A stretch of 7,903 nucleotides of DNA from Desulfobulbaceae bacterium UBA2775 (GTDB lineage Bacteria; Desulfobacterota; Desulfobulbia; Desulfobulbales; Desulfocapsaceae). Below, piece by piece: positions 1 through 6,470 of this stretch (position 1 is its first letter; every line of letters starts with the position of its first letter). The stretch lies in assembly GCA_002352445.1 (NCBI GenBank), contig DEIL01000224.1, forward strand, positions 32,417 through 40,319. Reading direction: 5' to 3'. The translations under genes were made by a program, and so were the position numbers. Below the pieces are notes generated by a model. That model was given only the letters and a program-made list of their open reading frames with translations. It did no database searches and was not told the DNA's origin.

Positions 1-117
1 AACATATGAAGTTTTTTACCTAGCCATCTACCATTTAGAATTTTTACGAGATTGTCATTTACTAGCACAATTCCAATTTTAGCAACAATTCACTCACTTT
101 TTGCAGAGATATATCCA
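1..117. other. AT-rich flank downstream of rfbB, no recognised gene
   Basis: This stretch follows the rfbB stop codon on the minus strand. An ATG overlaps that stop (TAATG), but its frame closes with TAG after 18 codons (MDISLQKVSELLLKLELC). A second minus-strand frame stays open from about position 89 to the window edge and would read AKIGIVLVNDNLVKILNGRW and onward. Its only usual start codon near the beginning is a GTG at 70-68 downstream of a poor GGA. It could be the beginning of the next gene, a decayed gene or chance. I see no terminator hairpin for rfbB here. Confidence 0.4.
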
Positions 118-1191
118 TTACTTTGAATACATTTCCTCATAATATTGCTCATAAGAACCATCAACAATCTCCGCAACCCACTTCTGATTAGCCAGATACC
201 AGTCCACTGTTTTCTCAATACCCTGTTCAAAACTGACCTGAGGTTCCCAACCGAGATGCTCTTTAATCTTTGCAGCATCAATAGCATATCTTCGATCATG
301 TCCAAGCCTGTCCTTTACGAAGGTAATCTGAGACCTGCGTGGCTCTCCACTTTCCGGCACCCCAAGTTTTTTATCGAGAGTATCACAGATAAGAGTCACC
401 ACCTCGATATTCTGTTTTTCATTATTACCACCGATATTATAACAGTGTCCGGATCTCCCCTTGTTCACTACCTCTACAATTGCCTGGCAATGATCTTTCA
501 CATACAGCCAGTCGCGAACATTTTTACCGTCACCGTATACAGGGAGCGATTTTCCTTTCATACTGTTATTAAACACCAGAGGAATAAGTTTTTCCGGAAA
601 TTGATATGGCCCGTAATTATTTGAGCAATTGGTTATCCGTACCGGCAGGCCATAGGTATGAAAATATGCATTCACCAGGTGATCCGAAGAGGCCTTTGAG
701 GCAGAATATGGCGAACGGGGATCAAAAGGTGTCGTTTCAGTAAAGTATCCAGTCTCCCCGAGAGACCCGTACACCTCATCCGTACTCACATGCAGAAAAC
801 ATGGCTCCTCAACCTGTGAACTGCCCTCAAGCCAAAATTTTCTAGCCGCCTCGAGAAGAGTAAAGGTGCCTACAATATTTGTCTGAACGAAATCTGCCGG
901 ACCGGTGATCGATCTGTCAACATGGGACTCAGCTGCAAAGTGGATAACGGTGTCTATCTTTTCAGCGGAGAAAATCCCATTTACTTTGACAGCATCACAG
1001 ATATCACCCCTGATAAAGGAATAATTTTCGTCCTCGGAGATGCTCTGCAGGTTCTTTAAATTACCGGCATATGTCAATTTATCGAGGTTGATCACCCGCC
1101 AGGCAGGATATTTATTGCGCAGCAGGTGAATGAAGTTTGCGCCGATAAAACCACACCCACCGGTTACAAGGATCGTTCGTCTATTTTTCAT
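118..1191 (-). CDS. rfbB: dTDP-glucose 4,6-dehydratase (RmlB/RfbB)
   Basis: This cytoplasmic NAD-dependent short-chain dehydrogenase/reductase (extended SDR) converts dTDP-D-glucose to dTDP-4-keto-6-deoxy-D-glucose. That is the second step of dTDP-L-rhamnose synthesis and also feeds other deoxysugars of O-antigen or capsule. The 357-residue length is normal for the family. The Rossmann dinucleotide motif TGGCGFIG is at residues 10-17, followed by LDKLTYAGNL (36-45), HFAAESHVDRS (84-94), the STDEVYG active-site segment (136-142, with the Thr-Asp-Glu acid/base triad) and the catalytic YSASK pair (Tyr162, Lys166). NNYGPYQFPEKLIPL, GDGKNVRDWLYV and the YNIGG stretch form the usual substrate-binding half. 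The start is the only Met placing the Rossmann motif correctly; the leader before it (AAAAGAG) is a weak ribosome site. No rfbA, rfbC or rfbD lies within the window; they may continue beyond the left edge. The function is secure, but the end product sugar is not known. Confidence 0.97.
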   Translation of the reverse strand: MKNRRTILVTGGCGFIGANFIHLLRNKYPAWRVINLDKLTYAGNLKNLQSISEDENYSFIRGDICDAVKVNGIFSAEKIDTVIHFAAESHVDRSITGPADFVQTNIVGTFTLLEAARKFWLEGSSQVEEPCFLHVSTDEVYGSLGETGYFTETTPFDPRSPYSASKASSDHLVNAYFHTYGLPVRITNCSNNYGPYQFPEKLIPLVFNNSMKGKSLPVYGDGKNVRDWLYVKDHCQAIVEVVNKGRSGHCYNIGGNNEKQNIEVVTLICDTLDKKLGVPESGEPRRSQITFVKDRLGHDRRYAIDAAKIKEHLGWEPQVSFEQGIEKTVDWYLANQKWVAEIVDGSYEQYYEEMYSK

Positions 1192-1211
1192 CTCTTTTGT
1201 TTTCTGTTTGC

Positions 1212-1217
1212 TTTATA
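1212..1217 (-). promoter_or_regulatory. weak candidate -10 for rfbB
   Basis: On the minus strand TATAAA lies 20 bp before the rfbB ATG, with no recognisable -35 at 16-18 bp. It sits in the loop of a 7-bp inverted repeat (CTCTTTT at 1192-1198, AAAAGAG at 1221-1227). Its existence rests only on the -10 likeness; rfbB may instead use a promoter I cannot recognise. Confidence 0.2.
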
Positions 1218-1258
1218 GTGAAAAGAGCCTATCTTATTTTGGTTTTCCTGTCTGTTCT

Positions 1259-1264
1259 TATAAT
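1259..1264 (+). promoter_or_regulatory. candidate prfC promoter, -10 hexamer
   Basis: A perfect TATAAT lies 39 bp before the prfC start, in the divergent spacer. It sits at the centre of a short palindrome, CTTATAATAAG (1257-1267). The -35 is poor: TTTTGG at 1237-1242 has 16-bp spacing and TTGGTT at 1239-1244 has 14-bp spacing. The predicted transcript start is near 1271, giving a leader of about 30 nt with no clear Shine-Dalgarno sequence. Confidence 0.45.
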
Positions 1265-1303
1265 AAGTTCAACGCATAAATCAAAGCCAAATTTAAACCA
1301 ACC

Positions 1304-2890
1304 ATGAGCAAACAACTCAACAGAGAAATAGCCAGACGGCGAACCTTCGGTATTATCAGTCACCCCGACGCCGGCAAAACAACACTTACTGAGAAACTGC
1401 TCCTTTTTGGTGGTGCCATCAATATGGCAGGTGCAGTCAAATCGAGAAAGGTGGCAAGACACGCGACAAGTGACTGGATGGCCGTTGAGCAGGAACGTGG
1501 AATTTCCGTTACCACCTCCGTAATGAAATTTACCTATAGAGATTTCGAAGTAAACCTGCTCGATACTCCCGGTCACCAGGACTTTTCAGAAGACACTTAC
1601 AGAGTACTTACTGCCGTCGACTCTGCCATTATGGTAATCGACAGTGCAAAAGGTGTCGAAAAACAGACTGAGAAACTGATGGAAGTATGCCGAATGCGGA
1701 ATACTCCGATCATCACTTTTATCAACAAACTTGACCGGGAGGGTTTATCTCCCTTAGATCTTATGGGGGAAATTGAGGAAAAACTGCAAATTGAATGCAC
1801 CCCTCTCTCCTGGCCCATAGGCATGGGCAAAACATTTAAAGGGGTTTACAACCTCTACCACAAAAGTCTGCATCTCTTCACGCCGGGTCAGGCAACACTG
1901 AACCAGAGAGGTGTCGTGATCGATGACCTCGATGACCCGAAGGTTGACGAATTACTGGGTTCCCAGGCGACAGAGTTGCGGGAGGATATCGAATTACTTG
2001 AAGGGGCTGCAAATCCCTTTGAATATGACCACTATCTGGGTGCAAGCCAGACACCGGTATTTTTTGGCAGCGCAATTAACAATTTCGGAGTTCAGGAGAT
2101 GCTCAACTGTTTTATAGAAATGGCTCCTCCTCCAGGTGTGCGGCAGACTACCAGCAGGGAAATTAACCCTGAAGAGGAATCTTTCTCAGGTTTCGTTTTT
2201 AAAATCCAGGCAAACATGAACCCTGCCCACCGCGATCGAATTGCTTTTTTTCGTATATGTTCCGGCAAATTCACTCGAGGAATGAAGGTTAAGCACCATC
2301 GCCTCGACAAAGACATTGCTCTTTCAAATGCCACAATATTCATGGCCCAGGAGAGGGAAAACGTCGAAGAAGCATGGCCGGGTGACATCATAGGATTGCA
2401 CAATCACGGCACCATCAAAATAGGTGACACATTCACTCCAAAAGAAGAGCTGAAATTCACGGGCATTCCCAATTTTGCCCCCGAACATTTCCGCAGGGTC
2501 CTGCTAAAAAACCCCCTGAAAATGAAACAGCTGCAGAAGGGATTGACCCAACTGGCAGAAGAAGGTGCAATCCAGGTCTTCCGCCCGCTTATCGGCTCAG
2601 ATTACATTATGGGTGCTGTGGGAGTATTGCAGTTTGAGGTGACAATGGCCCGCCTGAAAAATGAGTATGGTGTCGATGCCATTTACGAAGGGGTAGACTA
2701 CCAGGCAGCCCGCTGGGTGCACTGTGATGACAGGAAAGCCATGGCGGAATTTGAACGGAAGAATCAGATCGCCCTTGCCAGGGACTCGGAAGGTTTTTTA
2801 ACCTACCTGGCACAAAGCGAATGGATGCTCAACTATTTCATGGAGAAGTGGCCGGCCATTATCTTTGACAAAACGCGGGAAAATATATGA
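1304..2890 (+). CDS. prfC: peptide chain release factor 3 (RF3 GTPase)
   Basis: RF3 is a cytoplasmic translational GTPase that removes RF1 or RF2 from the ribosome after peptide release. The 528 residues match the family length (E. coli RF3 has 529). The GTPase motifs are all present: G1 SHPDAGKTT (19-27), the switch region with [19 protein letters not shown] (56-74), G3 DTPGHQDF (87-94) and G4 NKLD (141-144). The RF3-typical MAGAVK segment occurs at 41-46. Domain II and III signatures follow, including [20 protein letters not shown], and near the C terminus [15 protein letters not shown], which separate RF3 from EF-G. The ATG is fixed by the conserved [19 protein letters not shown] beginning; no good ribosome-binding site precedes it (ACCAACC). 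The gene stands alone, divergent from rfbB and convergent with the DUF134 gene. No frameshift or missing motif is seen. Confidence 0.98.
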   Translation: MSKQLNREIARRRTFGIISHPDAGKTTLTEKLLLFGGAINMAGAVKSRKVARHATSDWMAVEQERGISVTTSVMKFTYRDFEVNLLDTPGHQDFSEDTYRVLTAVDSAIMVIDSAKGVEKQTEKLMEVCRMRNTPIITFINKLDREGLSPLDLMGEIEEKLQIECTPLSWPIGMGKTFKGVYNLYHKSLHLFTPGQATLNQRGVVIDDLDDPKVDELLGSQATELREDIELLEGAANPFEYDHYLGASQTPVFFGSAINNFGVQEMLNCFIEMAPPPGVRQTTSREINPEEESFSGFVFKIQANMNPAHRDRIAFFRICSGKFTRGMKVKHHRLDKDIALSNATIFMAQERENVEEAWPGDIIGLHNHGTIKIGDTFTPKEELKFTGIPNFAPEHFRRVLLKNPLKMKQLQKGLTQLAEEGAIQVFRPLIGSDYIMGAVGVLQFEVTMARLKNEYGVDAIYEGVDYQAARWVHCDDRKAMAEFERKNQIALARDSEGFLTYLAQSEWMLNYFMEKWPAIIFDKTRENI

Positions 2891-2904
2891 AGGACCACAG
2901 CCGC

Positions 2905-3198
2905 TCAGACTTTTTCATCTTCATCAACAAACACCAGTGCATGTCCTTCGGTTAAGGCCTGGGCGGTCTTGCGTCTGGCAACAGTAATTATACGCTGAAT
3001 CGTCCCCCTGGAAACCCCCATGCTCCGGCCGGCCTCTTCCTGGGTCATTGCTTCGCTGTCACATAGCCGCAAAGCTTCCAGTTCATCCCTATGCAGGTTG
3101 ATCTGCTTGAGTTCGGATAACGGCGTGCCCGTGGGCTTAAAGGCACGTCCACAGAACTCCCCCTGACACCTTCTAATTTTCTTTGGTCTTGGTGACAT
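2905..3198 (-). CDS. DUF134 (UPF0251) family HTH DNA-binding protein
   Basis: This is a small predicted transcriptional regulator of 97 residues. It opens with the family's MSPRPKKIRRC beginning, then FKPTGTPLSEL (20-30) and the hallmark DELEALRLCDSEAMTQEEAG (38-57). A sigma-70 region-4-like helix-turn-helix follows, roughly residues 52-82 (QEEAGRSMGVSRGTIQRII, then ARRKTAQAL). Two cysteines, Cys11 and Cys16, lie in the N-terminal segment and could bind a metal or cluster, though this is inference. An acidic tail (DEDEKV) ends the protein. An in-frame ATG 42 bp upstream (at 3240) was rejected. The family starts at MSPRPKK, the upstream ATG lies inside the predicted operator, and GGAG (3202-3205) precedes the chosen ATG, although only 3 nt away. 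Some relatives carry a C-terminal NifX-like domain, which is absent here. The target genes are unknown; an inverted repeat over its own promoter suggests autoregulation. Confidence 0.9.
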   Translation of the reverse strand: MSPRPKKIRRCQGEFCGRAFKPTGTPLSELKQINLHRDELEALRLCDSEAMTQEEAGRSMGVSRGTIQRIITVARRKTAQALTEGHALVFVDEDEKV

Positions 3199-3221
3199 GA
3201 TCTCCAGCTGTAAAAAAGAAC

Positions 3222-3241
3222 ATTGAGTGCATATGCTCAAT
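3222..3241. promoter_or_regulatory. candidate operator palindrome over the DUF134 -10
   Basis: On the minus strand the site reads ATTGAGCATATGCACTCAAT. It has 6-bp perfect arms (ATTGAG and CTCAAT) around an 8-bp spacer that itself holds the palindrome CATATG. The right arm on the plus strand (3236-3241) overlaps five of six bases of the predicted -10, and the site covers the expected transcript start. This placement fits a repressor site, most simply for the DUF134 protein itself. The binding protein is inferred, not shown. Confidence 0.5.
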
Positions 3242-3265
3242 AATCTAAATTACAGCCATTGTCAA
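3237..3265 (-). promoter_or_regulatory. sigma-70-type promoter of the DUF134 gene
   Basis: On the minus strand a perfect TTGACA (3265-3260) is followed after 17 bp by TATTGA (3242-3237, three of six consensus bases). The expected transcript start is near 3230, about 30 nt before the chosen ATG at 3198. This also argues against the upstream ATG at 3240, which would lie before the transcript start. Confidence 0.5.
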
Positions 3266-3373
3266 GTACACGGCAGTCTTTTAGTGCCTTACTCCATAAA
3301 AGCTGCAATAAAAAACAAGTAAGAACAAGAAATAGACAACTCCTATTATATCAGGTAAATTGTGCTGACCCTG
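3266..3373. other. AT-rich spacer, no gene recognised
   Basis: This is the part of the DUF134-DUF4390 spacer left of the hairpin element. It is rich in A and T, with runs such as AATAAAAAACAAG. A TATTAT at 3344-3349 could be a -10 for rightward transcription, but no -35 supports it. I see no convincing coding frame, RNA gene or terminator. Confidence 0.4.
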
Positions 3374-3530
3374 GGAGACTGTCCGAAAACAGTCATTTTT
3401 CCCAAATCGAGGTTTTTCAAAAAAATAAGCACAGCCATATAACGGATATCGGAGTCTACGCTTACCTGCGAGCATTATTTTTATGAAAATTACGAAGGGT
3501 TGGGTGGAAATGCGTTCTCGGACAGTCTCC
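3374..3530. repeat. 157-bp palindromic element with 13-bp terminal inverted repeats
   Basis: The ends GGAGACTGTCCGA (3374-3386) and TCGGACAGTCTCC (3518-3530) are perfect inverted repeats. After one mismatch the pairing continues with AAC (3388-3390) against GTT (3514-3516). Further in, CATTT and CCCAA of the left arm pair with the right arm, and the stretch TTTTTCAAAAAAATAAGC (about 3413-3430) pairs imperfectly with GCATTATTTTTATGAAAA (3471-3488). The element therefore folds into one long hairpin with arms of about 60 nt and an apical region at about 3431-3470. It is too short for a transposase, and the frames crossing it are not protein-like. The flanks share only TG on both sides, so a target duplication is not demonstrated. 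The structure fits a MITE-like non-autonomous element or another dispersed palindrome. Its right end is 65 bp before the DUF4390 start, so it may carry or displace that operon's promoter. Confidence 0.8.
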
Positions 3531-3564
3531 TGATAAACGGGGCCCGATTCAATACCCTTCCAAC

Positions 3565-3580
3565 CGGCACTGCCATTGAA
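3565..3580 (+). promoter_or_regulatory. possible sigma-54-like -24/-12 site before the DUF4390-ntrYX operon
   Basis: CGGCAC (3565-3570), five bases, then TTGAA (3576-3580) resembles TGGCAC-N5-TTGCA. The 10-bp gap between the GG and the downstream G is exactly as expected. The usually essential -12 C is replaced by A. The implied transcript start near 3591 leaves only about 5 nt before the ATG. It is noted because the operon encodes a sigma-54 activator, so self-control would make sense, but the match is weak. Confidence 0.2.
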
Positions 3581-3595
3581 TTACTATAACTGACT

Positions 3596-4171
3596 ATGCA
3601 TTCCAGATTTTTAACACTGGCATATATTATTTCTGTTCTTCTGACTACCACCCTTTCCGGTTTTGCATCCGAACAAAAAGGAGGGGTCACGATTGGTGAG
3701 TTGACAGCTACAACATCCGAAAAAAACCTCATTCTTTTTTGTACTCTGAAAAACAGCTTTACTGAGGAGATGATTGAAATACTCCACAGTGGCATTCCGT
3801 TGCATTTTACCTTCTCCATTGAACTGCACAAAACTGCAGAGAACTGGCCTGCTGAATTGATGACTGCTCTCACATTTCAGCACACCATGGTATTCGATAC
3901 CCTCAAAGCGAGCTACAAGGTTACAGTGGAAGAAGAAAAGAATAAAACCTATTCCTTTCATTCCCTGCCTGAAGCTCAAAATGCAATAAATGAGATCAAT
4001 GGTGCAAAGATAGTAGAACTTTCACAACTCATTCCGGACAAACTATATAAACTTATGGTCAGAGCTGAACTCTATAAGAAGACCCTGCCCATGGGACTGC
4101 GCGATGTATTCCCCTTTTTTTCCTGGGGCGATGTGGAAACTGATTGGCATAGTATCGAATTCAAGTATTAG
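3596..4171 (+). CDS. exported DUF4390 domain protein
   Basis: This 191-residue protein is predicted to be secreted to the periplasm. The N terminus has a basic start (MHSR), a hydrophobic core (FLTLAYIISVLLTTTLSGF) and a likely signal peptidase I site near FAS-EQ, around residue 25. There is no lipobox Cys. The mature part carries the DUF4390 pattern: LILFCTLKNSFTEEMIEILHSGIPLHFTFSIEL (about 45-77), then FDTLKASYKVTV, a SLPEAQNAINEIN helix, YKLMVRAELYKKTLP and a closing PFFSWGDVETDWHSIEF. Length and order fit the family, whose molecular function is unknown. The start is bounded by an in-frame TAA three codons upstream; no Shine-Dalgarno is seen. The gene lies 15 bp before ntrY. DUF4390 genes are commonly found beside ntrYX in proteobacteria, so a role in sensing or in the envelope stress read by NtrY is plausible but inferred. 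Confidence 0.88.
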   Translation: MHSRFLTLAYIISVLLTTTLSGFASEQKGGVTIGELTATTSEKNLILFCTLKNSFTEEMIEILHSGIPLHFTFSIELHKTAENWPAELMTALTFQHTMVFDTLKASYKVTVEEEKNKTYSFHSLPEAQNAINEINGAKIVELSQLIPDKLYKLMVRAELYKKTLPMGLRDVFPFFSWGDVETDWHSIEFKY

Positions 4172-4186
4172 ACTAGAATAACTGAC

Positions 4187-6457
4187 ATGGAACAGTCTCT
4201 GCCTGTGGAGAGCACCTCCGATAAAAAGCGATACAGCGCCAAGCAACAGCGCCAGAAACGCAAATTGATCAGGTGGACAATTCTCTTTTGTATTCTTCTG
4301 ATTCCCATTTTTATCTGGATTCAGAAATTATTGCTCAAAGAAGAACTTGCCTTACCCTTCGACAATAATATTCTCATCTTTGCCCTGATCAATATTAATG
4401 TTCTCCTTGCCCTGTTCGTTCTCTTTCTCGTCCTGAGATATCTAGCTGAACTTCTTTTTGAAAGAAAAGTAAACAGACCGGGCAGTAAACTCAAAACCAA
4501 ACTTATTGCCTCCTTTCTCTCACTGACCCTGGTCCCCACTATTCTTCTGTTTTTTGTTTCCCTGCAATTTGTTTCCACCAGTATGGATTACTGGTTTAAC
4601 GCCAGCATCGAGGATTCCCTGACGGAATCACTCAAACTGGCTCAATCCCTTCTGAAAGAGAAAGAAGAGCAGGTAACTCAGATGAGTAAAGGTATTGCAG
4701 AACGCCTCAAACATCTGGATATATCTTCCTATACATCCGAGACCATCAGCCAGACTCTTGAAAACATTCTCAGCTTCAATACTATAAACGGCCCTGACAG
4801 TATCACTCTTATCACTAATGATAAAAATCTGGAGATAACCGTCCTCGGACCGGGTCTTCGCAGCATGGTCCTGCCGAAGATTCCATTAAACCTGATACAG
4901 CGTGTAAGGGAACAACAGATCAGAGAGACAGTCATCCAGGAGATCAATAAAGGTGATCTGGTCCGTTGCATAGCAGAGATCCAAATCGGCAACAAACAAC
5001 TCGGTGGAGCCATCCTTAGTACTTCCCTGCTTGTAAAAAAAGATCAACTTGTCAGGATGAGAACAATTTCACAGGGGATTGAAGGGTACAGGCAACTCAA
5101 ACATTTCAAAGAACCGTTTAAATTCTGGCTGCTGATCATTCTTCTCATCGTCACCCTCCTGGTCGTTTTCGCAGCTATATGGTTTGGTCTCTACATCTCT
5201 CGCGGTATAACCAATCCCCTGGAAAAACTCGTACTGGCGACACAGCGGGTTGCAGAAGGTGATCTGGAATTTGAAATGGAGAGAGATTCGAATGATGAAA
5301 TGGGGTTGCTGGTGGACTCCTTTAACAAGATGACAATCAACTTGAACTCAAGCAATAAAAGCCTCGGTGAAGCTCATACAGCCCTTCAATTGAGCTCGCA
5401 GGAAAGTGAGCAGCGACAAAGATATACAGAGATCATATTGCAAAATGTGTCAGCCGGGGTTATCTCAATGGACGAAACCGGGCAGATTACTACCATTAAC
5501 CGGTTTGCTGAGACACTCCTCAATATTGACAAAACCCTTTTTATCGGTCTTAATTTCAACGATGTTCTCCCGCCTTACCAGGCTGCCATTGTCCAGAATT
5601 TTATTGACGAATTACTTGACACGGGAAAAATTACAATCGAACAGCATATCAAGCTCAATGTACTGGGAAAAAGCTACTCCCTGCTGATCAACTTCACCAG
5701 GCTCGAGGATGAACGGGAGAATCCTCTGGGCTTTGTACTGGTATTCGATAACCTGACAAAACTCGAAAAAATGCAGCGTATGGCGGCCTGGCGTGAAGTT
5801 GCAAGACGTATTGCCCATGAGATTAAAAACCCTCTCACCCCTATTCAGCTCTCAGCCCAGCGACTTCGTCGACGATATCCAGACATCCTGACTGAAAAAA
5901 ATAGCGTGTTTGACCAGTGTACAAGCACAATTATTACCCAGGTTGATGAACTTAAACGGCTGGTCAGCGAGTTTTCTCAATTTGCACGTATGCCCAAGGT
6001 GCAAAAATCTCAGAATAACCTGACACAACTTGCGGAAAACACCCTCATTCTCTACAGAGAGGCGCATAAGCATATTAATTTCCGCTGCACTGAAACCGAA
6101 CCAATTCCAGTCTTCAGTTTTGACAGGGAACAGATCAAACGATGCCTGATTAATCTCATTGACAATGGAGTTGCAGTTTTACCTGATGGCGGTACTATAC
6201 ACATCGAACTTTCTCCGGATGGGGAGATGGAAAATGTATTTATCAGGGTATACGACGACGGCCCGGGAATATCGAAAGAGAACAAGTTGAAACTTTTTGA
6301 ACCCTATTTTTCCACAAAAAAGACAGGTACGGGTCTTGGCCTGGCAATTATTTCCACAATTATCTCAGACCACAACGGTTATATTCGAGTTCAGGATAAT
6401 GAACCAAAAGGTTCTATCTTCATTATTGAACTCCCGCTCCTTAACAAGGAAGAATAG
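4187..6457 (+). CDS. ntrY: NtrY-type membrane sensor histidine kinase
   Basis: This inner-membrane kinase is predicted to phosphorylate NtrX, encoded 13 bp downstream. Over 756 residues the order is: basic N-terminal tail, membrane segments at about 30-50, 61-90 and 106-130, a periplasmic region of about 180 residues (131-310), a fourth membrane segment at 313-337, HAMP (about 338-390, with ITNPLEKL and DEMGLLVDSFN), a short helical linker, PAS (about 410-525), HisKA (about 530-600) and HATPase_c (about 640-750). The phospho-accepting His is His544 in RIAHEIKNPLTPIQLSAQRL, the NtrB/NtrY-like H-box. The N-box is NLIDNGVAVLPDGG (Asn660), the G1 box DDGPGI (Asp690), the F-box KLFEPYFSTK and the G2 box GTGLGLA (714-720). 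All catalytic residues are present, so an active kinase is expected. The N-box reads DNGVAV where DNAVEA is usual. The periplasmic ligand cannot be read from the sequence. In other proteobacteria NtrYX links to nitrogen and redox or respiratory control. Confidence 0.93.
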   Translation: MEQSLPVESTSDKKRYSAKQQRQKRKLIRWTILFCILLIPIFIWIQKLLLKEELALPFDNNILIFALININVLLALFVLFLVLRYLAELLFERKVNRPGSKLKTKLIASFLSLTLVPTILLFFVSLQFVSTSMDYWFNASIEDSLTESLKLAQSLLKEKEEQVTQMSKGIAERLKHLDISSYTSETISQTLENILSFNTINGPDSITLITNDKNLEITVLGPGLRSMVLPKIPLNLIQRVREQQIRETVIQEINKGDLVRCIAEIQIGNKQLGGAILSTSLLVKKDQLVRMRTISQGIEGYRQLKHFKEPFKFWLLIILLIVTLLVVFAAIWFGLYISRGITNPLEKLVLATQRVAEGDLEFEMERDSNDEMGLLVDSFNKMTINLNSSNKSLGEAHTALQLSSQESEQRQRYTEIILQNVSAGVISMDETGQITTINRFAETLLNIDKTLFIGLNFNDVLPPYQAAIVQNFIDELLDTGKITIEQHIKLNVLGKSYSLLINFTRLEDERENPLGFVLVFDNLTKLEKMQRMAAWREVARRIAHEIKNPLTPIQLSAQRLRRRYPDILTEKNSVFDQCTSTIITQVDELKRLVSEFSQFARMPKVQKSQNNLTQLAENTLILYREAHKHINFRCTETEPIPVFSFDREQIKRCLINLIDNGVAVLPDGGTIHIELSPDGEMENVFIRVYDDGPGISKENKLKLFEPYFSTKKTGTGLGLAIISTIISDHNGYIRVQDNEPKGSIFIIELPLLNKEE

Positions 6458-6470
6458 CAGGTAGCCTAAG

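Noticed and set aside
145..624. 159-codon plus-strand frame antisense to rfbB
   Set aside because: It is a shadow of a fully convincing rfbB gene, with no recognisable motif and no ribosome site.
1192..1227. Inverted repeat CTCTTTT / AAAAGAG as a regulatory hairpin before rfbB
   Set aside because: The arms are 7 bp of low-complexity sequence with a 22-nt loop; this can easily occur by chance in an AT-rich spacer.
2891..2904. Bidirectional terminator between prfC and the DUF134 gene
   Set aside because: Only 14 bp separate the stops, and no stem-loop with a T run could be found there or in the adjoining ends.
3259..3486. 75-codon plus-strand frame through the spacer
   Set aside because: It crosses into the palindromic element, has no ribosome site or family resemblance, and its composition follows the hairpin arms.
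3374..3530. Integron attC site
   Set aside because: It is palindromic, but I see no GTTRRRY/RYYYAAC core at the ends and no cassette or integrase context.
3490..3979. Two minus-strand frames antisense to the DUF4390 gene
   Set aside because: They lie opposite a gene with a signal peptide and family pattern. They resemble no protein I know, and one begins in the hairpin element.
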